This document shows positions 36,085-47,590 of a stretch of DNA of 64,000 nucleotides, piece by piece. Source of the DNA: Pagrus major (lineage: Eukaryota; Chordata; Actinopteri; Spariformes; Sparidae); NCBI RefSeq assembly GCF_040436345.1, contig NC_133238.1, positions 4,147,150-4,211,149 of the forward strand. Direction: 5' to 3'. The notes under the pieces are model-generated. The model did not search any database and had not been told where the DNA came from. It saw only the letters and a list, made by a program, of their open reading frames with translations. Positions within the stretch are counted from its first letter, which is position 1, and every line of letters starts with the position of its first letter. A program made the position numbers and the translations under genes.

Positions 36085-36800
36085 AGGGTGGCTGACGACG
36101 GGCCAGGAAAAGGCACTGCATAACATTTTGTCCCACACTAACGCTTAGTAGAAGGGTAGATGCTGAGGTGAACAGACACTTTGATGTGTCCTATGATCCA
36201 GGTAGGGATGTAGGACCTTGGAGTGCCCAACCAAGTCTTGTGTTTACTGCTGCAGGTGTCTTTCATTGGTCCAAGGCGGACAGGTTTGATAGAAGTTAGG
36301 AGGTGAAGATTATGACTATCAATGACAACTGAAGCTGAACACTGGAAAAGGCATCCACTGGAACGTTAAGTAGGGACTTCATCAACATTGAGTAGATGGT
36401 TATAATGTTGCTTGAGGGTGTCGAAAGGGTAAGTGTGCTTTACCAGGGAGAGTCTATCAGATGTAACTGCCCATTCTATTGTATATGTTTTCTTCGGAGT
36501 TGATGCTGCAGCAATTTTTAGGGTGATGACATGCACTGCAAGCCCTCAGTCTTTTGCATTAATGTACCAAGTTCCAGTTTTCTCAGCCGCCCCATCTCAG
36601 CCAAGGTACTTTGCAGCTGAAGGCAGGAAATTGGTTCGCTCTGAGCCATTGTCCAAGATGGCATAAGTGACGAGGGTACAATTTTTATGACTCAGTTTAA
36701 CCTTGACTACTTTTAGCAGGACTTTGAGGGACTTGCTTTGAGGGTTCATGTATAGCAGTTTACTCGCTCGTTCAATCACTTCATGCAGAATTCCCAAATG
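36085..36800 (-). mobile_element. BEL/Pao retrotransposon fragment (protease to RT linker)
   Basis: The minus strand reads LKVLLKVVKVKLSHKN, then TYAILDNGSERTNFLPSAAK, the Pao-type retropepsin core. YTIEWAVTSDRLSL and, after a frame change, LTSIKPVRLGP follow, matching the segment between protease and RT. No LTR or gag was found nearby. It is wedged between two L2-like LINE pieces. Confidence 0.75.
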
Positions 36801-36814
36801 CTTTTAAGTCCAGG

Positions 36815-37400
36815 TTATTGTCCGAACACCATTCTGTCAGATGCTTCTGTCTCATCCCTGTTGGCTGACTCGTTGTTATTTGTTATCAGTCCTACTATGG
36901 TCGTGTAAACCAGCAAATTTGAAGATGGTGTTGGTGGGGTGGATGGGGGAGCAGTCATGGGTGAAGTGGGGCAATAGTCATTAAGGCAGTTCACTGTACC
37001 TTTCTTTGGGACTGGGATGATGGTTGCTGACTTCAGGCAGGTGGAGACTGCAGACTGTAGTAGTGAGAGGCTGAAGATGGTGGTGAATACCTCTGCTAGC
37101 TGGTCTGCGCAGTCCTTGAGGATCTTGCCGGTGACACCGTCTGGACCAGCTGCTTTCCTCACGTTGGCTCTACACAGGGTGGATCTGACCTGATGTTGGT
37201 CCAGCTGGATGGCGTTGACCTTCCCTGGTAGTGCCGGATGTGTGTCAGCAGCAATCCAGTGGTCGAAGTGAGAAAAGAAGTGGTTGAGGGAGTCTGGCAG
37301 TGTGCAGTCTGTGGGGTTAGTGGCTGTGTAGCTGTCCTTATAGCCAGTCAGAGTCTTTGTCCCCTGCCACATGCTTCTGGAGTTGTTGCTATTGAAGTGC
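36815..37400 (-). mobile_element. L2/Rex-like LINE fragment, internally deleted
   Basis: The minus strand reads MWQGTKTLTGYK, then TLPDSLNHFFSHFD, VRKAAGPDGVTGKILKDCA and IIPVPKKGTVNCLNDY. It then jumps to VYTTIVGLITNNNES, so RT motifs A-C are deleted. Same family as 284-2,620. Confidence 0.9.
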
Positions 37401-39570
37401 TCCTCTATGCGCTAGGACATGTCCCTACCAATATCCAGTGAGAATACATTTAATTTGGTTTACAAATCTTCTTCTCTCTACTAGTCCCACCTCCCTAAAC
37501 CAAGCTTTGCGTTTTATTGCTGACATGTGATAGGCTAGCTCATGAATGTGGGCTGGCTATAGTAGCTAGCTACATCCTGGTTGAATTTATTTGCGCCAAA
37601 GTTGTTCTCTGTGTACCCAGGGTTAAATAACGTCAGAAGAACGCCTCATATTAATTCAGTCAGTCACAGTAGCCATTTGACGTGCTCTATCAAAATCTGT
37701 CGGATGTCGCAACAGTACATTTCTAGATAAAGGTGGATTTATGTCAACATCTTAATTTCTGGTCATTCGGGGGTTTTCTATTTTAAATAAGCCTTGGCTT
37801 TCAGAATATAAAACTCTTATCACCAGATTCAGATGATAAATACATTTCCGAAGCTTGTAAATGCATGATGACAAAAGCTAGAAGCGAACGATTATCAACT
37901 GCACTCTGGTCCTACTCATAACTGAGATTATGAATGAAAGGCTTAGCATTATATTAACAAGGCAGGAATGTGTTTGCATCTTAATTTAAATACACAAAGT
38001 CTTGGCTTTCATAATATTTAGATGATAAATAAAACTTGTAAATGCATGATGACAGAGGATAATGTAGCGCATTAACAACCGCAGCACTGGGCTTTTTCGC
38101 CTCTCCTTCTCCCCTACCTGTTACTACAGGTGTCGCTGATTCACCACGGATGAATGACACGATTGCAGCAGGCTCGTTACAATAGGCTGTTCATATTTTT
38201 CGATTATGGCCCCGTAGACTCATTTGTTGTGAGCTTGGTTAATTTAGGCTTGTGCCAGTGGGAATGTAACTTGTGTAATTGCTGTGCCAGTGGGAATGTA
38301 ACTTGTGTAATTGCTGTCCTCTCTCTCTTTCTGCCCTTCTGGTGCCAGCAGACACCTGGAAACCTCCTGGCAGGGCACGCTTTGCAAATGCTTTGCATTT
38401 CAACATCTGATGTCCTCTATCCCCAAAACTAAACCTACATCCTTATGATGAGGGGCGAAATTTTACTCTTTCACTGTGTCCTTTTCTTGGGAACTGAGGA
38501 GTGCTCGTTTTGGTTGCAACCTGGGCTGCCACTTCTTGGCTTTCTGCTTCTCATCGGAGCCATTGGAAATCTCTTAGGTTATAGCGTGCCTTTGGGTTAG
38601 CTGCATGGGAATCTTTGGCATAGTTAGCTACCAATTCAGCAGGTAATTTGCTTACCCAACGTTGAACATGCAATGCACAGGAGAGTTCTGCCGGCCCAAC
38701 TTGTCCTAAAAATTACAACATACCCACCATGGATCTAATAAATTGGCTGCATGTTTACACATTTTTATTTACAAACTTGTATCCGTAAATCAATTGAGAT
38801 GTATCAATAAAATACTTGACGTACAAATGTGTGTAAATTTATGCAAACTTTGACCCATGCATACTCACATTTTGGAGGCAAGGGGAATTGGTGACACCAA
38901 TGGTAGGGTGGTGAATAGAAAACAGATTGTACTAATAAAATGTGAATTATGCATTACTACACATAATGATAATGAGTTGATTTCACTTAATATCAAACAT
39001 TAATTATAGGTCTACTTTATCATAAACATTCAAACCAGCGGTTGTTTGTACTTGCGCTTGTAGTGAAGGATAATTATTTCAGAAAAACCTTTCAATTGTA
39101 AAAGATAAAAGACAACTCAAATCTTAAATCAATATTTGATCAGCACTGTCTCACCATCACTTTCACCATCCCCAGAGTGCAGCGCAAAAGGACTGGACTG
39201 TTGGACCCGGTGGCTAAATTATCATTGTTGTCGTAGAACACAAGTTGTTGCAGAACATAAGAGTCATTGCTTTAGTAAAATTTTCTAAAACTGTGGATAT
39301 ATTACTAATTATGATTTTAGTTTCCATATAGTTTTTGTGTGTAAAATCACTGCAGTAAGCAATACTGCTGTCGGGCATGGAGCGCACTGGAGACACGGTG
39401 GCTGCCACACACACACACTCTGCCTTCTCCAGTCAGCTCACTGTACATCTTCACCACCTACTGGCAACAGGAAATAGGCCTTGTGTCACAATAATCATTT
39501 GGTGTACATGAAACTTTCATGGTGTCATCTACACTTGATCTACTGGAACATAATGTAAAATTATCATTAG
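37401..39570. other. Gene-free stretch
   Basis: No exon, tRNA or transposon protein was recognised. The only structured item is a perfect 32-bp tandem duplication at 38,251-38,314. Confidence 0.4.
38251..38314. repeat. Perfect 32-bp tandem duplication
   Basis: The unit beginning TGTGCCAGTGGGAATGTAAC occurs at 38,251-38,282 and again without mismatch at 38,283-38,314. Confidence 0.97.
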
Positions 39571-39571
39571 A

Positions 39572-40115
39572 ATGCTGTCTGTTGACTTCAACTGCAACTG
39601 GATTTTGGACTTCCTCACAAGCAGACCCCAGACAGTACAGATTGGCAGTCTTACCTCCTTTACATTAGTGCTCAACACCGGAGCTCCCCAGGGGTTTGTG
39701 CTCAGCCCCCTCCTGTTCACACTATACACCCATGACTGCACTCCCAGACATCAACAGAACTCTATTGTTAAGTATGCAGACGACACCACCAACGTAGGCT
39801 GCATTATAAACAACGATGAGAGTTTATATCTGGAAGAAGTCAACAATCTTGCAGAGTGGTTCTGCCCAGAACATCACAGGTGCCTATCTACAGAGCATCA
39901 GTGACATTGATGAAGTTAGATGCCTGCAGGGATCCCAAAGGATATTAAAGACAGCACCCACCCCAGCCACAGTCTGTTCACCCTGCTGCCATCTGGCACA
40001 AAATACGGAAGTATCTGTTGCTATACCAACAGACGACTTCGGAGCAGCTTCATTTCTTGGGCTGTGAGTCTCATCAATTTGCCATCAACACTCCATTTTC
40101 TAAAAAAGATATAGC
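39572..40115 (+). mobile_element. L2/Rex-like LINE fragment
   Basis: Reads [16 protein letters not shown], motif [17 protein letters not shown] and an intact motif C YADDTT (about 39,770). After a deletion come [10 protein letters not shown] and the terminal SHSLFTLLPSGTKYGS. Same family as 284-2,620. Confidence 0.9.
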
Positions 40116-40820
40116 ACAAAGGACTCAAACATAGTTTAATTTGCGTTCTTCTACATATCCAAACGGTTACACACACAGCAGGTACATCCAGTTAATTTGT
40201 ATGGAGCAGAGCAGCCGTTCTGCTGATAAATCCTTCGCTCCAAGAGACCTGTCTTAAAAAATATTTCAGGAGTTAAAAGTTGATTTCTGTTTCCTCTGGA
40301 GAATTTCTTCCATTCTGTCTAGTTCATAACTAAAGCTTTTAGTTTCGCCACTTAATGTGTCTCAATATTTGCTGCAGTGGTCTTACTGCTTGTTCTTATG
40401 TTGTATTGTAAATATTTTTTGTTTTTCAAAAACAATACACATTCTCCATAAATGCCAGAGAGTGAGCGTAGTGTGCGGACATCTTTAATGGGTCTCTACC
40501 TTTTTTGGGTGTAACATCTGCATTAGGTTTATTTTAAAGCTTATTAGAGTATATCCTAATTACAGTAAGATAACATGGGTTTGGTCAAAAATGTATAAAT
40601 TGTATTTGGGCTTGGGTCGGATTCGGTCAGCTTTCAGTGAAAATGTAATGTATAAAATCCTATTGTCTGTCCTGTTTATTGCTTGGGAACTGTTATTTAT
40701 GTGACAATACCTGAACAGAACACACATTGGCTGTTTCTGCCGGAACTTTGAGGTGGGGGTCCCGCTGGTACTTTTCTGACGGACTTTAGTAGTTGTAACT
40801 TAACGTTACGTTACTAGCCT
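40116..40820. other. Gene-free stretch
   Basis: No exon or RNA gene was recognised. The last 200 bases contain GGGCTTGGGTCGGATTCGGT, similar to inner hAT terminal sequence and in inverted relation to words near 41,060-41,090. Confidence 0.35.
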
Positions 40821-40829
40821 AGCTAAAAC

Positions 40830-41111
40830 ATGGAGGACGCCAAACAACATCTGTCATCTGGGAAGTTTAAAACTACCGAAAACCATGCAGGGAAATCCAC
40901 GGTATGGTGGCATTTTGATTTAGTCGTCAATGCAGAAAATGACGAGCCAGTTGGATTTGTAATGTGTAAAACGTGTAAAATAAATGTCGGGCTCGGTTCA
41001 GTTTCGGACATAACAAAACAGAATGACTGTCTGGTTCGGACGGGTTCGGGTACTATTCTCTCGGGCTCAGTCGGGTTTGGACAGAAAAATGCGGCCCGTG
41101 CCGCACTCTAA
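40830..41111 (+). pseudogene. hAT transposase N-terminus, BED-type zinc finger (partial)
   Basis: The 93-codon frame reads MEDAKQHLSSGKFKTTENHA, then STVWWHFDLVVN and GFVMCKTCKINVG. The W..F start and C-x2-C pair are those of a BED finger, but the distal His pair is lost where the frame enters a GGTTCGGGTACTATTCTCTC-type end sequence. The rest of the transposase is absent. It is probably the first exon of a deleted hAT. Confidence 0.6.
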
Positions 41112-41497
41112 AACAAATCCTGGTGGAGATTACGTATGATAGCTATTATGGTATATTCCTTCAAAGCTGTAACATTGCCCATAATTTTGGATTGTGCAAA
41201 TCAGTACTTTTGGATTTTTGGTAGAAATGCATTGATGTAACAATATTCTTGTAGTTGTTGTTGATTTGTATTTTGGGGGTACGAATGCAAAAAGTAACTG
41301 GAGCACAAGATTCATAAACCCTGACACAGCCATACTTGCCAATCAAGTTTAAAATGTCATAGATTTTACACTCTGCAAAACTCTAGAACAGCAAAACTGG
41401 ATGTTTTAATCCAACAATTTCTGTCAGACTGTGCCAAAATAGAGAACATTCATAAAGGAGTCCAATAACTTTTTCAGTGGTAATACGGACTGAGTAA

Positions 41498-41558
41498 TGT
41501 CAGAAGTGGGATTTGAACCCACGCCTCCAGGGGAGACTGCAACCTGAATGCAGTGCCT
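41498..41558 (-). pseudogene. tRNA-Leu(CAG), 3' part only
   Basis: The minus strand reads AAGGCACTGCATTCAGGTTG, the anticodon region with CAG, then CTCCCCTGGAGGCGTGGG and TTCAAATCCCACTTCTGACA. This matches vertebrate tRNA-Leu(CAG) from the end of the D loop to the 3' end. The 5' acceptor strand and D arm are cut off by a MITE starting at 41,561. Confidence 0.85.
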
Positions 41559-41560
41559 TA

Positions 41561-42126
41561 TGCTGCATTCCAGATACATGGGAGACCACTCACCCGAGTT
41601 GCAAAGTGGGAAATCTCGCAGCTGTCTCGCGACATTTCACCAAGGCACGCCCCCTTTTGGTCAGAATATCAACTGTCCGACTCGGTGCTCCTGAGAGTAC
41701 ACTGAGTAGAGCGAGGATAGACAAACGACTAGACAAACAAAGATAGCTGCGCCCGTAATTGATGTATTTTATTTGTATTTGTACCACGTTGGTCGTTTTA
41801 ATGTCAATTTTAAATGCTCTTACACACTTGATTACATTGCTGCTTTAATCCGGTCACCAATTTATGCATTGCATGGTCTCGCTGTGCGTGCAATACAATG
41901 TAAAGTTTTGTTTTCGAGCTGGTTTGCTAAAGAGGCTAATGTAGCTAACAATAACAATAACAATGATTAGCCTGCTACTGCTCTGATAGTGTCCATGTTC
42001 TTCCCCGACTCATCGTGTAGCGAGACAAACGGGAATGCTAAAAGTGCTACAAGCCAGGAAATTAAGTCATGTTCTCGCATAAGAGCAACTCGGGCGGGTG
42101 GTGTCCCATGCATCTGGAATGCAGCA
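41561..42126. mobile_element. MITE with TA target site
   Basis: The ends are inverted repeats of about 45 bases: left TGCTGCATTCCAGATACATG, right inverted TGCTGCATTCCAGATGCATG, continuing to CCGAGTTGC. Both sides are flanked by TA (41,559-41,560 and 42,127-42,128), so it belongs to a Tc1/mariner-type group. It has no transposase. It sits inside the D-loop part of a tRNA-Leu sequence. Confidence 0.85.
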
Positions 42127-42132
42127 TATGAC

Positions 42133-43316
42133 CAGTTGTTCTCAACTTTTTTTCAGTGATGTACCCCCTGTGAAATATTTTTTCAGCCAAGTAGCCCCTA
42201 ACCAGCACAAAGCATTTTTGGTTGAAAAAAAGACTTAAAACAGAGCGCTGTGCCATCAGTGTCTGATTTATTAAACTTTGGAACTAATAAACACTTTCAA
42301 ATTTAAAACATTTGGAAAAAAAGATATTTTGAACATTTTAAACGTTAACAATCCATGACTAAATTTATTGCAAATCTTTCTCATCACTAAAATGTAGGGA
42401 TTCTAACTAATGTAGTGAAAACCATTAAATGAACCATTTAAAACTCCATAAATGTGCAAAACACTGCTCATTTGTAGTGGTCTCTCTTGAACTATTTGGA
42501 AATACAAAGATATAACTAAAGACTTGTTAAAAAAGAAATAATTAACTTAATTATAAATAAAGATTTGTGCACATAAAAAGAATTATCAACTTAAAGTGCC
42601 CTCTTTTGGGATCATAATAAAGATCTGTTCTCAAAAAGAAATCATTAACTTAATTTTAAATAAAAGCAAAAAAGCTAAAAAATGCTAAAAATTGCTAAAA
42701 AAAATTGCTAAAATTGCTAAAAATAAAAATATTTATCATCTTAAAATATCTTCTTTAAGGATCAAAAAGAAGACTGACATCTCAAAGTTACAAACTATCA
42801 ACACTGAATATTGCATTGTGGCACTGAACTGAGTGTTTTTGCACTTAGTGAGACATTTTAGTGAGAAACTTGGGCTTGTGCTTCACTGAGGATCTTTGTC
42901 ATTCTTGGTGGCAGGGAGGCAACTGCTGTGATCAAGCTCTTCTCCAGGCACAGTCTGTTTCTTTGCTTTGTTTTGATCACAGTCATTGCAGAGAAGGAGG
43001 CCTCACATAAATATGTGGAGGCAAAGGGTAGTAGCTGCTCCAAAGCTTTCTGTCCCAGGTCAGGGTGCTCCTGCTTCACACACACCCAAAACTGTGTAAG
43101 TGTGAACATGGCAAACTTCATCTGGAGGCCACGGTCAGATGACACTTCCAAGAGTTTTTCCTGATAAGTGACAGGTAGCTTGCTTCTGTTTGCTTTGGAC
43201 AAGAGAAATGGGTTTCTCACCCAAATTCAGCTGTGCAGATTTCTCCTCCATGTCAGGATGTCATGTCAATATATGTATATTTTAAAATCTCACGTACCCC
43301 CATTTAAGAACCACTG
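42133..43316 (-). mobile_element. hAT element (Charlie/ZBED-like), internally deleted
   Basis: The ends are CAGTTGTTCTCAACTTTTTT and, inverted, CAGTGGTTCTTAAATGGGGG. The minus strand 42,858-43,220 encodes the transposase C-terminus: FWVCVKQEHPDLGQKALEQL, then LPFASTYLCEASFSAMTVIK and TKQRNRLCLE, the hAT dimerisation domain also found in ZBED proteins. The middle is A-rich, with TTGCTAAAAA repeats near 42,680. No matching 8-bp flanks were found. Confidence 0.85.
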
Positions 43317-43398
43317 CTCTAGGGAACCTGCAACAAATGTGTTGCCATGTTATCGTTTACAGTGTGTACGCCCACGAGGCCCTGTAACAGTTAAAACC

Positions 43399-43470
43399 AG
43401 GTCCCACCGAGATTTGAACTCTGATCGCTGAATTCAGAGTCCAGAGTGCTAACCATTACACCATGGAACC
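43399..43470 (-). tRNA. tRNA-Gln(CTG)
   Basis: The 72-base minus-strand sequence starts GGTTCCATGGTGTAATGGTT. The anticodon arm is CTGGA-CTCTGAA-TTCAG with anticodon CTG. The T arm is around GTTCAAATC, and TGGGACC T closes the acceptor stem with G-U pairs. TTTT follows directly (43,394-43,397), a Pol III stop. One A-G mismatch in the T stem (CAGAG against CTCGG) makes it either a weak gene or a young pseudogene. Confidence 0.8.
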
Positions 43471-44038
43471 TCAGAAGAGCTCCCCTTGATCGCTGTAGAA
43501 CACTTTTGGAACGTGTTATTGCATCTTTCTCATGTACTACAAAGAAGGCATGCATCAATACCAGTGACACAGAAGATAACACGTTAAAAATGCTAACTTT
43601 ACGCGCTAACTTACTTGAATTAGTTAGCTGACTGGTCACAGTCAAGAGCAGCTGTGGGAAATGCCAACTTTAGACATTGTTCTCAAGGAAATCCCACAAA
43701 CAATTAATCCAGCACCAAATAGGGCTACTGGAGACAAGAACAAACTGGCAAGTTAACACCTTACAGCTTGAGATTGTTGACCCACTGGCCTTTCACATAC
43801 AAACTCATAAAAGTTGGGACCGTGATTGACTGCTATTAATTGCGGTGGGACCAAAGCTCCAATAAAAAGGCAAGTTGAGAAAGACAAACAAGACTATTCT
43901 TTACTCAGGAAACAATCAGAAATAAATAACGTTGTGCCTTCTACAGGAGTTGTGTCGGAACACTGCCAACATGCATATTGCAGACTTTTCTTTCCAAATA
44001 TCACATTAGAAGAAACAGTTCCAGTGAAAAATACTGCG

Positions 44039-44083
44039 TGTCAGAAGTGGGATACAAACCCAGGCCTCCAGGGAAGACTGCAA
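44039..44083 (-). pseudogene. tRNA-Leu, 3' part only (second copy)
   Basis: The minus strand reads TTGCAGTCTTCCCTGGAGG, then CCTGGGTTTGTATCCCACTT and CTGACA. It covers the variable arm, T arm and 3' acceptor strand of tRNA-Leu, with B-box damage. It is cut at its 5' side by sequence with inverted CCAACATT words, probably another MITE. Confidence 0.75.
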
Positions 44084-45260
44084 ATGTTGGAGAAAAGGGC
44101 GAATAACATTTGCAGTTCCAACATTCTGCGACCAATACTTAGTGAATTCTCCCCAGCTTGCAACATTTGACCAATCACGGAGGAGAATTGTTGGAGCTTC
44201 CAACATTTGACCAATCAGATTGGAGTGGAGGATGTACGTTTTCTTTTTCCAAAAGGGGGCATTCATCAAATAGGGAATACGATATGCCAGACCCTATCAA
44301 AGCAAGTTTAAATCTACTCAAGCAACACGGTGAGTGTTTACACATTTACTACAATAACTTTAAGTACAGAAGTCATTTCACCCGTTGTATCGTATTAGCT
44401 ATCTACATTACAAACACTTTTGTATTTTTTTTTGTATTATCTCGTATGGTAATGTAATCCATTAAGGTGGCTTTTAAGTAGGCTATTAATAACTGCACTC
44501 CGATAACAAAATGTTTTGACTATGAAGCAGAATATTTCTACCCAAACCTTTACATTCAGTTGTTTAAACGAATATATTGGTGGTTATCCGATGAATAACA
44601 TTTCATCTTTAATCTTCACCACTTTGAGCTGTGTGAGGGAAAATCTCTAATGTCCCTTATAATTTTGATATGTTGTTCTTGCATATGAAAGCTAACAATT
44701 GTAGATGCAACATTATTATGTATGTAAAGTGAAATCTTATTGGCTTTATACATGAGTTCTGTCTTATGACAATCATGTAGTTGCATAGTATGAATAGATG
44801 TATTCTTGTATTGTACATTGTATAATATGTTTAGAAAATTAACATAAGGAATTTAGGTAAGGAGTTCATCCTGAAGGGGGTTGGTGAAGCCTCTTCTGTG
44901 TATAAGTGTTTTGACCTTAGGTTGACATATGACACACAACAATGGTGGAAGTGTATAAGAGGCCTCCCAGACCCTAGAAATCTCTTAAAGATTAGAAAAT
45001 TAAAGAAGAAAAACAAAAACTAATAATCTCTTTCTGAATGTGATTGTTTATGTCAACAGCCTGAGCCCAGTGGTGGGCGAACAGTGACTAATAAGTCATA
45101 ATTACTTTCCATCACAGAGAGAGCTATGGTAATATTGTCAAAGAGCTGTAGCAGCCACTACCAAAGAAGTAACAGCTACAGCTGATATCATTATGTGTCC
45201 TCTAACTGTTCATGTTCTGCATGGTGTCTACTTCTTTAACTCTCAGAAAAGAACTACTCA
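44084..45260. other. Gene-free stretch
   Basis: The first 150 bases have repeated, partly inverted CCAACATTTGACCAATC / AATGTTGGAG words, a small fold-back repeat. The rest shows no exon or RNA gene. Confidence 0.4.
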
Positions 45261-45261
45261 C

Positions 45262-45600
45262 CTGATCACAGCATGAGTATTGTTCCTGCCAATCCCGAAG
45301 CCTGCAACAACTGGACTCCAAACATCCTCATACCTACCACACCACCCACTGATTCACTTGCAATCACACCATTCAAACTGTCATTTATACTGATACTTCC
45401 AGCACAGAAGGATGGCAATGGACTGTAATCAACAAGGGCACTCTTCTCTGCTCTGGCGCCCCAGTGGTGGAAGGAACTTCCAACCAATGTCAGGACAGCA
45501 GAATCACTCGCCATCTTCCGCAAAAGACTCAAGACTCACTTGTTCAGACTTCACCAATACCCCGCATACCATGACTGATAATTTTGGGCTCAAATTAAGT
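45262..45600 (+). mobile_element. L2-like LINE 3' part
   Basis: Reads STRALFSALAPQWWKELPTN, then VRTAESLAIFRKRLKTHLFR, the C-terminal signature of L2/CR1 ORF2. A short proline/threonine-rich stretch precedes it. The same family lies inverted at 30,860-31,405. Confidence 0.85.
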
Positions 45601-45675
45601 GATTTTTGTTGGTAATGAATTTCAAATGTAATCCACAAAAATGTTTTGTTGGCACTTTGTGTCAAAAGGGAGGAA

Positions 45676-46147
45676 TGTGGGAATTAAATCATTTTGAACT
45701 CAGAAATCAATGTATGGTAGAGAACATATAAGGATATGAGAGGAGGGGAGATTCCCCTTCACCTAAGGCGTGGGGGTTTGTTAGTATTAGAACAGGTCAG
45801 GAAGTCGTATTAGGGGCAGTTCTCTTAACTGAGGGGTTAACAGGACGGTAGATAGGATGACATTTACATTCCAATAAAACACCAAATGGTCACTGCCCTG
45901 GGAAAGGCATGATCAACACAAACATCAGGGGGTCATTATATGGGGAAGAAGTGATTAACGACTATTGTGAAGTATGTGACCCCTACTCTGTTGTATTTAA
46001 GTCAGAAACATTTGGAAGACTGCAGAGAACACTTTGGGTCTTCTCTCCATGCTGCATGTATTAAAGAGATCTGATTCATCACGCTGAGTCTAAAATTCTT
46101 CTGAGAATTAGTAACGCTCTACCTCAACAAGGAGAATTTCCCTTACA
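45676..46147 (+). mobile_element. Probable solo LTR (retroviral type)
   Basis: It starts TGTGGGAATTAAATC and ends GAGAATTTCCCTTACA, with complementary tips. In the 3' half lie a TATTTAAG box (about 45,995), then TGCAGAGAACACTTTGGGTC, ATTAAAGAGATC and AATTCTTCTGAGAATTAG. This promoter, poly(A) and U5 order is that of a fish endogenous retrovirus LTR. A matching target duplication was not found, and no gag, pol or env is present. Confidence 0.65.
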
Positions 46148-46255
46148 CAATGGCTTGTCAATGGCTGCTCTATTCACTTGTAATTAACATTTGTAAATAA
46201 TGTGCATTGTTTAACTATTTGTATTTTTGATAATAAAAAAATAAATAAAATAATA

Positions 46256-46287
46256 CACCCGATCTCATCTGATCCCAGAAGCTAAGC
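46256..46287 (+). pseudogene. 5S rRNA-like fragment
   Basis: The 32 bases CACCCGATCTCATCTGATCC plus CAGAAGCTAAGC match positions about 20-50 of vertebrate 5S rRNA, including the AAGCTAAGC part of the internal promoter. Nothing before or after matches. It may be a relic of a 5S-derived SINE or of a 5S pseudogene. Confidence 0.75.
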
Positions 46288-46375
46288 TTTGAACAAAAGC
46301 GTCAGCTTTGACACTGAGAAAGACAGAACAAGCACACCATGTTGTATACTATACTAATATATATATATTTACATA

Positions 46376-46382
46376 TATATAC

Positions 46383-46417
<35 letters not shown>

Positions 46418-46420
46418 TTT
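46376..46420. repeat. (AC)n with flanking AT repeat
   Basis: ATAT units pass into ATACACACAC and a pure CA run. Confidence 0.9.
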
Positions 46421-47590
46421 TTTTAATTTACAGACAGCAGGCATTGCTGCTGCTTATTCAGTGGAGACTTCGCTTTGAAAGATAGAGCAGCTTGTCAAAG
46501 CAGAAGGGTATGGAGAATGAAAAATTACTTTTATTCCTCAATAAACAAATAAATACATAAAACAGAGTGGTAGAGTTTTGCTACCACATACAGACTCACC
46601 TGTGTGGTAGTGAATAAGATTGTAGCACTTAGATCAAACTACTTAATATAATTTTTTTTTAAAAAAGCCACAGCAGGTTCAAAATGTACAAGGAACATTT
46701 TAAAATAAACAGCAGGCTTCATTTATATAAATAAGGTACTACTCTGGTGTACAAAGTGAAACTTAAGTGTGGCACTCATTCTCAGTTCATCTGGATGACA
46801 GCCTCAGCTGCAGATGTGAGTATGAACAAAGCAGATGATGTATGGGGAAGCTCCATCCAGAAATGAGTGAATGTTTGGGAAATGACAACCTGATGCTGAG
46901 CCTGATGTAATCAAAGTTTAAAAGACCAATTAGTCTCGTCTCATCTCAGTCTCACTGCAGCAGTCCACATAGTGTCTGCTGTAAAATGTCATCTTGTATA
47001 AACTGTATATTAAACTGATGTGGTGAACAGTCCTGGCACCGGAACCACAAACGATTTCCTGAAGCACAGGAAAGTGCTCCTGTTGACAGTCACACATCTG
47101 GCTCATAACTGGAGAATGTGGCTTGTTGCTCAGGTCAGTACCATGTTTCCCTGGAGAAGAGAGAAGAAAGTGAGATGGATCACAATCAATGACCTGTCAA
47201 TATGACTGATTTACCTCTATTTTTTGAATGGGTCTTCTCTTTGAAAATGACCAAAAAGATGAGTCAAATTGATCCATATGTACAGTATTGTACTATATTA
47301 AAACATTCAGGGTCAGTCTACTAGCAGTACAAACTGCTTAAATGATCTCGTTACCTCTGCCAGGAGGTTATGTTTTCACCCATGTCTGTGTAATGGCTGG
47401 TTTGTCAGTAGGATTGCACAAAAACTACAGAACAGATTTCCAGCAAACTTTGATGGAGGATGGGTCTCAGCCCAGAATAGATACCATTAACTTTTGGTAT
47501 AGATCTGGATAAAGGGACCGATGGAGGGATTTTTCCTCACTATTTTTTTAACATTATAAAAAGGTAGGGCGTTTTGACATTTTTGTTAAT
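46421..47590 (-). other. Possible SMIM11 3' UTR and downstream sequence
   Basis: No protein-coding exon is recognised. A minus-strand AATAAA lies near 46,531-46,537 and could end a long SMIM11 3' UTR, with closer alternatives possible. The + strand ORF at 47,020-47,205 has no family or splice support. Confidence 0.3.

Noticed and set aside
32690..41000. DONSON or another chromosome-21 neighbour of SON
   Set aside because: Looked for on both strands; only transposon-type reading frames were found.
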